Positions 1 through 12,200 of a stretch of 64,000 nucleotides of DNA are shown here, one piece after another. The position numbers and the translations under genes are program-made. The notes beneath the pieces were generated by a model that was given only the letters and a program-made list of their open reading frames with translations, did not search any database and was not told the DNA's origin. This DNA comes from Steinernema hermaphroditum (Eukaryota; Nematoda; Chromadorea; Rhabditida; Steinernematidae): assembly GCA_030435675.1 (NCBI GenBank), contig CM059622.1, positions 14,322,001 to 14,386,000 of the forward strand, in the 5' to 3' direction. Position 1 is the first letter of the stretch, and each line of letters opens with the position of its first letter.

Positions 1-745
1 CAGAACCAGATCCACAAGCCACGTGAAGGGATATGGTCATGTGAGCTTCTTCAGGGATACTTCACTAACGTAGGCTACTGTAGGATTTCCAAAGATGATC
101 TGTATTTTTAAATTCGCTAATGAAGCATTGGCAAAGCAGCTGAAATCCACCGTTTCTTTGCTTTTTTAAAAACTGTCTTTTATGCTGGAAAATGGTATTC
201 TGTGCAACCGCTAACTTATGATTCTCATCGAATCCATTTCATTCCTTTTTTATGCGCAAAAGTGAATGGAAGATCCTGTCGATAACATCTTAAACGTCCC
301 ATAAAAACGATCGCATCTCTGTGAATATCTTGTGAAAGTAGGATAGGAACATACTGTGATTTCGGGAAATAGAAATGGGAAATATTTCGTTCCCTTGAGT
401 CAGAACCAGATCCACAAGCCACATAAAGGGACATGGTCATATGAACTTCTTCACTTGAATGCAGTTTGATTACCTTAGTTTACTGTGAGATCTGCACCCT
501 GAACTACACGAACGAAGCGCTGGCAAGACAGCTAAAAGCCACCGTTACTTTAACGCACAATTAAATGACGCAACGTGGTGTAAAAGTTGTTATCTTCTTC
601 ACTTTAAAATGACAAACGGTGCAACCGCTATAATAATTCTCATCGAGTCCTTTTTTATGTAGAAAAGTGAATGGAAGATCCTGTATTATCATCGATAACA
701 TCTTAACTGTCCCATAAAAACGATCGCATCTCTGTGAATATCTTC
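1..745. repeat. Imperfect tandem duplication, about 400-bp unit
   Basis: Bases 1-332 and 401-745 are two diverged copies of one unit. Both begin CAGAACCAGATCCACAAGCC, contain a 'gaagc(a/g)(t/c)tggcaa' segment (about 122 and 513), and share a long near-identical tract ending ATAAAAACGATCGCATCTCT (about 300 and 713). No convincing coding exon is visible in either unit. The first copy is cut by the window edge, so more units may lie upstream. Confidence 0.8.
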
Positions 746-941
746 TCCGGGATTTGGGAGAATTTCCAACAAAACAAAGTGCTGACTTGAAAACTCTCTC
801 CTTCTGTGCGCGATTTCGCTGATTTTTTTGACGGTACCGATCAAGGTTGATCTGAGATTAGCAACCTTTTGGAAGGCCACCGTAGCCTTTTTTGCGGGAA
901 GAATGGTGCTCACTAAATGGGCTAGGTATTACAAAGCAACT

Positions 942-1232
942 ACGCTTAGCACTCCCAGAGCTAACTGTTTACGGATAGGCCAAAAAGACCTCATTGTTTT
1001 CTCTTGTGACATTAGCCGTCAGAGCAGAAGCTGGCCTTGTCAAGCCACTTTAATTATAATTATGAATGATGCATACTAAATGAGCTGACTCAATAGCTAT
1101 AAACAAAGACGGGAGCTAGCATCTCCAGCGCCATAGTGTTAGTAGATCATAATAGTCCGCAGATAGACCAACAAGATCTGGTTGTTTCCTTTGGCGACAT
1201 TATAGGCCTCGTCAAGCCACTTTAATCATATT
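942..1232. repeat. Second degenerate tandem duplication
   Basis: Two diverged units, about 970-1060 and 1160-1232. Each runs from a 'gac/gat ctc/ctg att/gtt gtttc' segment through 'gacatta' to 'cttgtcaagccactttaat' (second copy 'cctcgtcaagccactttaat'). This is noncoding local duplication next to the first tandem array. Confidence 0.6.
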
Positions 1233-3218
1233 CTGTTAGTGAATATGGGATTTGGTTTACAATCTACTTTTTATAATTCACCATTACCTTATCACCGTAA
1301 TGCCTTTTCTATGATCAAGGGAATTCGAGATTCTGTGATGCCAATTCAGCAAACACAAATTTTGAATGGATTTGGGTTTGAAAGAAAGCCAAGTGTACAC
1401 ACTTATGTTTTTTTTTGCGACGAATCTTGCATGTGTTCTTAAAGTGCAATTTCCGAAGTTAGTCAGCCATGAAGTCGCAACCCAGATGCATAGGATTAAA
1501 TTGGAGGTTTCGCGTAGATTCGCATAAATCAAAGCGTCCGATGAAGTCAAGTGGAATGCATCGCATTCAAGTGCCCACCTGAGCGGAGAGTTTTATTTCG
1601 TTTCGCCTGTTTTTATGGGGCGTAAAACGGAAACCTTATTTTCGTCTTTAATTGTTAACCTCCGAGATAGCATCAAAACACATAAACTGCGGGACAATGA
1701 ACTGAGACCGTTCCGTCGATGCTGATCTGCATCCACTTGGGGGAGACTATCGATCGGCTGTGTTTACGCTTTCGTGGACTCCTTCCCTAATTGATCCGAT
1801 CCATAATAACACGTCATTCCACAGCGCCAGATCTGAGTGCAATTATCACCTCGCGCGTTCCGTTCCACCTAAATGGGACTGGAAACATTGGCTCTTCAAG
1901 AAGACGATGTTTCCAAGTAAGCATCTGGAAAACAGGGAACCGGAAAATCCGATTTGCTTATGTATAATTGGCACTTCACCTGATTGTACACAGAAAGCGT
2001 AAAAGAGGGACACTCCTTGTGCTGCAATTGCTGTACAACCACTTGGGATCTGCATGTGAAATGGAAACTGGGATGGATCGGAAATATTTTAGTGACAGCG
2101 TAATAGATGTGATAACTAATAATCGATATCAAGAGCACTAAAGGCATTTGATTAAGTGATTTGAGTTGAGTGATAAGCATGATGCCTTCTTCCTGACAGT
2201 ATATCAAGCTCAAAATCGGGACATGGTATACTAACCCTTGTTCGATTCTTAGAACCCATTTGCCAACGGACGGTCAAAGGTGCAAAGGTGGAATCCGGTA
2301 CTAACCAGTAGGCATCAGTCAGTGTATAAACCTGCACATAGAACCAGTTGCCACTCACTCAACTATGAGTAGGGAAATTAGGTTGCAATAATGACAAGAG
2401 CCTATTTTTTACTAATTAGGCCATTTGCGTATCGGGTGAACGGCGAATGCGCATGGTGTAGTCCCTCTTTTTCTAACCTCTGGTTCCTTCCATGGGGCCT
2501 ATCGTCCGGCACTGCACTCACTGCACTAACGAAAACAAAAACTGTTCGTTATTGTAATTTAAACTATGTGAATTTGGAACATTACAATAACGAACAGTTT
2601 TCTTTCGCACATAGTTAGTGCGGATTTCCTAATGTTAAGATAGGGTATCGCATAGTCAACCTTGAAAGAAAACAGGATAACGAGGTGCACGGGACCAAAG
2701 ATGGTTCCAATAGGGCGCCGATTTAGCAATTTCATTAAAAAACTTAAAGGTAGTAGGCAAGCTTGAAGTAAACAATGTTGCCTTGTTTGGTAAGACATAC
2801 ATAGTAATGTAACAAGCAATTTACAGTTAAATATGTGACGCGAACTTGACAATGAACGATGTCTCTTTGGATAAGGTTCAAAGAGAATCTGATATTTTTT
2901 GGGTACACAAGAGGCAGTCATTTCGTATTCCGCCATAAATAAGTCATCTGCAAAGTAGCGACACTAGAACAGTACTTTCTGAACAAATCATAAATGAATG
3001 GAACCGAAAATAGCTGTCTATCAACCGACGGAACTCCATTCACCTTAGCTCGGAGACGTCAATACAGGTTAACTCTTAAAGTAGGTCATGAAAGACCATA
3101 CCTTTTGGTACATTCCTCTTGACTAGCATTCGTAGAGAAAGCTAACATTTTATTTTATCTGGCCGAATCTGAAGCTTACATCTATTATGATGCTCTTTTA
3201 CTGACCGCTTCCTTCCAG
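1233..3218. other. No supportable gene; upstream of the vWA gene
   Basis: AT-rich sequence with scattered short open frames on both strands, none with convincing composition or paired splice sites. It holds the perfect hairpin at 2537-2601. The missing first exon (signal peptide) of the vWA gene should lie here or upstream of the window; I looked for an ATG-led hydrophobic segment ending in a phase-1 donor and found none I would defend. Confidence 0.5.
2537..2601. repeat. Perfect 21-bp inverted repeat (hairpin)
   Basis: Positions 2537-2557 are the exact reverse complement of 2581-2601, with a 23-nt loop. After an unpaired gap, GCACTAAC at about 2523-2530 can pair with GTTAGTGC at 2614-2621, giving an imperfect hairpin of about 100 nt. 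It could be a short MITE, a hairpin-RNA precursor or a chance palindrome; no known miRNA seed is recognised. Confidence 0.85.
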
Positions 3219-6200
3219 GATGCAACCAAACACCTATCCGTGCCGTATTCCTTGTTGATCTCACTGCCGAAACTCCCTCCATCTTCCGCCAAGAACAGAA
3301 GCGACTCATCGACACGGCTATCAAAATCCACAATACCTCCGATGGAAGAGAGGTGGCCTTCGCCGTAATCGCCTATACAAGGAATGCCGTTTCGCTGCTC
3401 GGATTCGATTCGTCCGATTCCAAGGACATCAATGCGGTACCATCAGCTCTCCTATCTAAATCCACGTTTTGCAATTTTAGGTGATCTCCCAGTTGGGTAG
3501 TCTTCAACACCGTCCTCAGTTGGAGTCTTCTCCCGCCAAGGCTATGGATATGGCTGCCGAACAGCTCTCTTTCAAGTCGAAACGTGGAACTAAGGCCGTT
3601 GTTGTGTTGTCTCATGATGGCTACAGCACAGATCTCATCGCAGAAACTCTCGAAGCAACGTAGAGAAGACAGATAGAGATATTTTAATTAAAGAAAACAT
3701 CTTTAGTTCGAAGCTCCAAAAGCACAAGGCCGTCCTTTTCGCGTTGACCGCCAATACGTCGCCTAATGTACTGGCCTTAATTGGATACACAAATGACCGA
3801 AATCGCATTTACGCCACTAACAACGATAAGAGGAACTTCTTCGAAGAGCTCAAAGAAGTAAGTTATTGGTATCTTTTCAAAAAATGCAAATAAAAGTAGG
3901 GTAAGTTAGCACCAAATACTTTTCAATTCTTCAAGGAGACAAAAGACACAAAAGTAATTATATAAATAGTCAGTTCTTTGGCAAAATTATACGAAGTGAT
4001 CAAAGCCGGACATGATGTGAGAATACCGAAATCGGAGCCGATCCGGTTTAGTTGGCTCCGGTGCCAATCCGAGCCGTTCATTCAAACAATGTTTTACATA
4101 CAGACAATCGCGACTGTTCGCATGTGTTTGCATTCGATCATCTTCGCTCTGTATTCGAATTCCGAGTCACAACAAGAAATCAGAACCGTAGTGAGATCTA
4201 CCGTCAACGTCCTTCTGCCTGATCCAACGAAAAAATCGGCAAGTGTAGGCTAGATAGCGGAATCCCAGACCGCTAACAATCCAAATCAACTCTTCCTGTT
4301 TATGATCACTTTGCCCTTTCTGACCATAGACATGAGCTGCGGCCACTGGTCGTCGACTGCTTTCCTTGATAGTATTCTGCGCTGACATCGATCAGAATTC
4401 AAGGTAAACTTTTGAGGACCTTGATCTTCGGTCATTGTCACCGATTCCGTGTTTGGAATGTTTCACAGTTTGGTCAACACATGATTTTTGTAATGTGACC
4501 ATTCGTCAAAAGGAAGGTCGTTTTACTGTTTATCTTATGATCATATCTCCTTTTTGTTGTTCAAGAAATGAACTTTTGAAAGATGGTGGGACCGATAAGC
4601 ATTGAAAGAGACAGCGCATAATCAGTGATCTTAAGGTGGCAGCTAAAGTCAGGGGATAGTTGGTTCCGCATTATTTCCGATAAGATCGCCCTAGATTAGG
4701 ATTAGTGAAAGGTGATCGTCGATCGTACGCAAGAAAAAGATCGAACGGACAGATAGTGAGACTGACAAGGAAAATAAAATGAAGAAAGGAAATTAAAAAC
4801 GAAATGCGGTCAAGTGATATGATAAGAACATCACCTCTCCTGGAACTGGTTTTCGAATGGATCTGTCCCGTTACCAATAGTGAAGCGAACAGAGGCAAAG
4901 CTGAGCCAACTGTAGTCCATCCCTAGAGATCGCTATATATAGTGGGGACAATTGCGACTGTTCGCGAGGAGCGGTGTGAAGAGAGCGCAGACGATCAGAG
5001 AGCAAAATCTTGTGACAAGCACTTAGTGGGAGGTTCGAGGGGACTCGTATTAGATCCGGAGCCAAGGCCGGCAACAGAACGCTGATGCGAAACTTCACTT
5101 TAGAGTTATCAACTGACAGTTTTGATTGATAAACACTTCATTTCCAACTTTTTCGGCTTCTTTCGGCTTTTCGGCCTTTTCGTGTTAGGCTGCTGTTAAC
5201 TCACGCAATCGTTTCAGACCCTCGATGCCTGTCTTGACATCTCCTCCGAAAAGAAGGATCAGAAAGCGACTATCCAAAAGGCGTTCGGCGTTGCCAACAC
5301 TAATCACAACAATGACCGCAAGAACAACGTACCTGCCAGCGAAGAATGCAATACCACCAAAGTTGACCTCATGATCGTCCTCGACACCAGTGGCTCTGTC
5401 TTCAACGCGTTCGCCGAGGAGCGCCAGCTCGTGCTCGACCTCGTCAGCGCCATTGAGCCGGGAGCCTTCCAGAAGCAGATCCAAATTGGCGTCGTCAAAT
5501 TCGCCTCGGACGCCAACATCCACATCCCCATCAAGCTGGGTCGTTCCAAAGACGAGATCCTCGAGAAGATCGAAGCGATCGAGTTTACGGGATCGCACAC
5601 GAGAATCGCCGACGCCGTAGAGCTGGGACTGGCGGAGTTGTTAGCCAAGAAAAGACGCGACGCCAAGCAGATCTTCTTGTTGATCAGTGACGGTCATGGT
5701 CAGGAGTATTGGCACGTGGTGCAGTCGACTGGAAAGAGACTTCAAACCTCCGGAGCGGAGATCTTCTCGGTCACCACCAGCAGGGACTACAACTTCGCCG
5801 AGCTGATGCTCTATGCTGGCGATGAGGCGCACGTCTTCGTTGGACCTCATTACACCAGGTCAGCTTTTGAGTCTAATAAAATTAGAATCTGATATCAAAG
5901 CATATATGGCCACCTTCAGAAGGTGGCAAATAGAGCTGGACATAGCATAGCGTATTGTGAATGTAAGGCATTTTTAAGATTCGAGAGCAAAGCTTTTGAA
6001 TGCCTCCACTACTTTTACCCTCGGCTTAATGTACCCTACTTAGATTCCTCCCCACCCTCGCCTCCGTAGTCAACAAATGCCTGAAAGGAATCGTGGTATC
6101 ACCATTCGTCAGACGCCCAGCCTTCCAAGCTAAAACAACGCGATCTACTACTACTACTACCACAACTACTACGACCACTCCTCTCCCTGAAACCACCAGA

Positions 6201-9200
6201 AGGCGATTCAGCAGCTTCCGATCACGTTCCACTACTCCAGAAGAAGTGACCACAACCACTACAAACACAGAGAGACCGCAGTTTACCAGACTGAGGTTCA
6301 CTAGGCCTTCTACCACTACCGTATGCTGATTTGGATCGTTTTATATGTTAATCTACTATTTAGGAGGAACCTACAACCTCTACAACGTCGACGAGCACAA
6401 CCACTACCTCCACTTCCACAACTACCACCACAACGGAAACGCGAGCTAAGGCCTCTGAGCCTAAGGCAGTCGAGAAGCTCGAGCAGATCCTGAAGGGGGC
6501 TAACGCCAACGTCGAAGAGAAAGGAGACCTCGACGTGAAGGAAGAACATGATGACGAAAAGCGCGCCATCGCCACTGCCAGCGAGACCGAAAACGAGAAG
6601 AAGGAGACGCAGCCCTCTGCTTCCCGTGAGGTGTCCAAAGTAGAGATCAACGAGACGATCGCCGAGTTGGTAGAGCAGAACCCTACGGTCTCCAACGCCA
6701 CTGAAACTGAAGACAAAGATGCTCCTAAGCTTTTGGAGGTGAATGAGAGAGTCTCGCCAGAAGTGAACGAGTGATATTTCAGGAAGTAGAGAACCTGAAA
6801 CAGCCTGAAAATGTGACCGAACCGGAGCCAAAGCCTTTAGAGGAAAAGACCAACGAGGAAGGTGAGAAGAAAGAAAGCGACGCTACTACAACGTCAACAA
6901 ACAACGATGTAAGTACTTTCAAGAATCAAAGAGTGAGATCCATTAAAATACGGAAGGGGTCAGAGGTTATGAGGGTATGCCTGGGTGATCTTTTTGTAAA
7001 CGACCCCTGAGCATACGTATCTACACAAGTGGTCAAAACTCTTTATCAGGAAGTTCTCGATTCTAAGCCTTTCTAATGATCTTTCAATTCAAAGAACTCA
7101 GCAAGACAAAGGTCGGGAAGGACTAGCTTCGATCAAAATATAGGTGATCAACCATAGGAATATGACCTGTCAGAAAGGAAGGTCTGGATTCCTGGCCTAA
7201 ATAATCAGACTCTGGATTGATCGCGTGCTAACCAAAGAGGATTGGCGATTTTGATCGCTTTCCACTTGCGATGAACCATTTTATCAAATACCTCATGGAT
7301 CAACCAAAACGCGGCCTACCAATGATTCAATATTTTATTGTTTTGAGACACATTACCGGGAATGTTTACTAAAAAGGAATAATCACTGATCACGTGGAAA
7401 CATTTTCTTCACAAACCTATCGATTTCGGGCAGTCGACAATTATCCGGAATGGACCAATACATCGGATAGCTACGTTCGACATCCTCTTCCAAGCGCTTT
7501 CGCTCCACTTCAGTTAGAGTGATTTCAAAATCTTTCAATTCAACGAGCCGACGAAATAGTTCAAAACACCATTCCCACTCACAGGGATTAGCATCAATCA
7601 AAATATAGGTGATCAAACCTAGAAGTATGGCCTGTCGCTCATGTCTCCTACAAAAACACCGAAAAACGGTGACTGCCAATGCATCGTAACTTAAAGTCCA
7701 GGCCTCTGTGAAAATGTCAACAGAAGTGAAGTAGGGGCTCAACGACCCGTTCAGCCAATCAGCAAAGATTCTAATCACTGAAATATCGCTGTTGAGAAGA
7801 GCCTCTTGCTCGTTGTTGCTGCATTCAGCCCACAACTCGATAAGAGCTCCAGTGAATCCCGTAGCAACACAGTAGTGAAACATTTGAAACGCACTGAAAA
7901 TTCCGTCGGCTGTACGCAGTGTTCGTTCTAGGTCGATTTTGTGGTCGCGAGTAAAGACAAAGCACTCATCTGGGAGGGCGGGCACTCCCTCGATTCTATC
8001 GTTGAACTTCAGTATTTCGCTGATGGTCAACAAGCCTTCCTTGACAGGTTTAGGACAGCTCGACAGTAGGTTGACGTGCTCCCGTTTACGGATGAGTTTT
8101 GTGGCTGAAATTTTAAAAAGACAATTCATAATCAAGAATTAGATAAAGCTAAGATAGAGGGGATTAAATGACCCACGAGGCATCGCATTTCGATGTGCCT
8201 TAATTGGCATTGCTTGGCTTTTCGACAGGTAAAAAGACATCGTCAAGAGGAGATATGGCATGATGGCCTGATAAACTAAAATCTTGAAAAGATCAGCAAA
8301 ACCTAATACCATATTCTGTTAACTCTACCGTTTCCAATTTGCCACATAGGATAACAGGCAAGGAGATTAACGATAGGTAGGCAACAACACATTGTTGGAA
8401 TGGGATCTTTGCGCTCCCTTACGGCACAGCAAAAGCACTATTAACAGAATGAGGGGATGAGCCAACATTGACCTAAAACCGCTTCATTTACTCAAGTTCT
8501 TAGTAAATCAACTTTGGATGCATAAAGAAACTAACCAAAGTTGGTGACCCTGAAATTTTAGAGCTCCACCATAACTGATACGACCACTGAAATAACCGAA
8601 CAGTCCACTACGGCCGAGCCCCTCTCAGAGAAAACGACCCTCGAAGGAAAGCCATCAATTTCCGACCCTCTCCGTGAGAACAACTCTACCGATGCCCTCC
8701 CGAGCACCATTCCAACCCGGTCAAAGCAGTCAGCCGAGATCGAAGATATCCTCCTCAAAAGTGAATCGAGGAACGAGGTTGTCGAAAAGCTCACCGCCAA
8801 CGCACAATGTGAAACGGACCTGATGTTCCTCATCGATCGCTCAGCGAGCGTCGATGGCGATTTTGTCAAGGAACTCCGATTTTCGGTGGACCTGGTGGAT
8901 AAGATCCTACCTGAAGACATCGACTCCGGAAAGATCCGCATAGCCGCCGTTTCCTATGCCATGAGCGCTATCAAGGAGTTCGGTTTTGACAGCGGCTTCA
9001 GCAAAGAAAACATCACGGACCTGCTGGATACGGTCGAGAACTCTGGTGGATCTACGTCCGTGGTTACCGGCATCGAAGAGGCTCTGGATGTAGGTCATGT
9101 CATTTTAGCTGTCGATGCAAACCACTCTGTAGGAGATCCAAAAGAACCGCCGCCAGACTGCCCGACTCATGGTCATCTTCATCTCTGACGGAAACAGCCA

Positions 9201-12200
9201 GGACTTCTGGGACCGTCTTGTCAACGTCACCAACACCCTGCTCAAACTGCCCAAGACGGACGTCTACGCTGTGACTCTGAGTCATAGCTATGATGAGAAG
9301 GAACTAGAGGTACCAGTATTATGATGCGCCATCATCTTCACTCATATTTCAGCAATACACCGGCGACAAATGGAAGGTCTACGTCGATGACCGCGTCAGA
9401 CAGTTCCTCAGCGAGATCGGAAACGTCCTCATCTCATGCGTTGAGCACAAATCACAGAAGAACATGAGCGGAGAGAAGGAGCCGAAGACGTCAGTCGAAA
9501 GGGTGGAAGAACTTCAGAAGATCGGAAAGATCATCGAAGACCCTTGCTTGAACGGTGAGTGTACTCAGCAAAAGGGAACTTTCGAATCTCATTTTTAGAT
9601 CCGATTGATCTTGTCATCGTTTTGGACATCTCCACCTCCATCACCAAGGAGTTCGATGCTCAGAAGCAGGTCGCTCTCGACCTCATACGGAAAGCTCAGG
9701 CTAAAGACTTCCCCAAGCGAATCCGCGTCGCTCTTGTGACCTTTAACCACACCGCTACCCTGTCATTCGGATTCGCTGCTCATGAGAGCCAAGACGAAAT
9801 TCTATTCACTCTGGATAAGACGAAGCATACAGGAGGACAAACTTCGCTTGTGAGCGGTAAGTGGATTCAGATCCTTTGAACTTTTAAATCCCCCACCTTC
9901 AGGCGTCGATCGTGCAGTCCAAGAAATCGAGCAACTCCGTCGCACCGAGGCCCGCCTCTTCGTGCTCATCATCTCCGATGGAAACAGCCGCGACGCCTGG
10001 GCCAGTGTTCTGCGATCGGCAGCCGACCTTCAAGAAGCCACCCAAGACGCCAAGGCGATGATCTTCGCTGTCACCCTTAGCGCAGAACACAACAAACAGG
10101 AACTGAAGGCGTTCACTGGCGACGAATCGAGGGTCTTCGAGGAGTCGCAGGTCCCTGGCTTCTTGGCTATGTTCGATAAGCTGTTCGCGGAATGTGGCAC
10201 CGAGCCAGTGATGACAATGGCCCAAGAATCCGAAGATCCTCAGACGATCGAGAAAGAGGCCAAGCGTGCATTGCCCGTAATTGAAAATGTTGAGAGCGAG
10301 ACCCGAGCTCCGACCACCCTTGATATCACTACCACCGTGCCCGAAGATGGCGAAGTTTCGGGCCTTCTCGGAAATAACTCCACGGATTTCCCAGTTCCAG
10401 AAGTTGTGGTTCTCGACGAACTAATGAAGAACATTACCGAAACTGAAACGGACTTGGTGCTGAATGGCACGGCTCTGGCTATTGATGCTAACCCGGAGGA
10501 GAAGAAGCCTGAAGGTGTTGAGATCGTTGCCGAAGCCGAAAAACCCGAAGGCGATTCTCACAAGAAGCCTGAAGACCCTCAGGAAGCTGAAGCCAAAACA
10601 GAAGAACCAAAGGCCGAAGAATCTACTTCTGAAACTGAAGGATCTACCCCTGAAACGAAGTCCGAGACCGAAGAAACAACGTCCCAGCAACCCAGCACTG
10701 ACACTATATCTCCAGTTGAGGAATCTAAGCCTGAAGTCACATCGCCTGAAGGTGATTCCCAAACAGAAGGTCCCCAGATTCACCCAGCGGAGACCCCTGA
10801 AAAGGAAGCCAACGAAACCATCACAGAGGACGAGCTCAAAGTCACTCAGGCTCCCGAAAATGTTGAACCTGAAGAAAAGACTCCTGCTGAAGAGGAAGCA
10901 ACGACAGCTCCTCATCTTCCACCTAAGTCCGAAGGCGAAAATGGAAAGGCCGTGGTCGAGGACGAGGAAGGAGAAGGAGAGAAGAAAGCCAAAGTGGACG
11001 TGGAGAGAGACATCAAATCTGAGTCCGACGAGAGCGCCAGCCTATCGAAGGAGTCGAAGGGCAACTCAACTGAAACTGAAGAAGGACACCGCGATGTGGA
11101 CGAAACTAAACTGGCGACTGAAGCTTTGATGAAAGCTATTGAAGACAACGCCAATAGTACAGATATCACCGACACTGAAGGACCGAAGGAAGCCATTGAA
11201 GAAGGTGCGAACACAAACGATCTGAAGGAGGATAAACGAGAGATTGAAGAAACGGAGACGAAAGACAACCAAGAAGCTAAAGCTAAAGACGGTGACGAAC
11301 CTCAGACTAAGCGAGGCCAAGAGGTGGAGACTAAGGACAAGCAAGAGCCAGAGGCCGCTGAAGATAAGGTCCTTACCACTTCCGTCCGACCTCCCCACAT
11401 CGGTTCCACTCCGTCTTTCGAACTCGCTTCCGGCGAAGTAGAGCCTAAAGTCAGCCTCCTATCGGAGGGTTGCAAGGTCGATCTTGTCTTCATCATCGAT
11501 ACTTCCCAATCCGTCGAGAAGGAGTTCGAAAAGCAGCTTCAGTTTGCCGTGGATCTGGTCAAGCGACTCCCAGAGGACGACTTCGAAACGAGAGTTAACA
11601 TCGCGGTCATCTCTTTCCATAGGTCCGCCACCATCGAGATTCCTTTCGCCAAATATACACAACGATCCGAAGTTCTCGACGCGCTCTTCAAGATCGCCCA
11701 CACCGGTGGAAGCACGTCGGCGGTCAGCGGAGTCGAACTGGCGCTCCAGGAGATTAAGAAAGGTCGCCGCCCAGACACCAGAACTATGGTTGTGCTGGTT
11801 AGTGATGGAAACAGCCAGGATCCTTGGAACAAGGTTGTGGAAGCGGCTGAGGGACTGAGATCGATCAAAGCTGATGTGTACGCGGTGACTGTGTCGCATG
11901 ACTATTACTTCCGGTAGGTCTACATGTTCTAATCTCTTAATACGTGGTTCAAAATATCGGTTTGATTCGATCCATGCCAAACCAAAACCATCAGACATCT
12001 TTAATGACTCGTTTCCATTCCAGTGAACTTGAACTGTACGCCGGCAACAAGTGGTTCGTCTACATCGACGCCAGAATCCGCCAATTCCTGGATGAAGCTG
12101 AGCTGTCTCTAGTTCAATGCATGAACCCTGAAATCCCTGGCTCCACCACGCCTCCATCGGTATGTTCTCTGCAAATAGTGCATAGTAATAGACCACTGTT

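Noticed and set aside
6026..6316. Minus-strand Val-rich frame
   Set aside because: Antisense of the poly-Thr exon of the vWA gene.
10421..11868. Long open frames antisense and in other registers to the vWA gene (also near 13379-14230 and 14342-14893)
   Set aside because: They are shadows of biased codon use in Glu/Lys/Thr- and vWA-coding exons; they cross splice sites and show no domain of their own.
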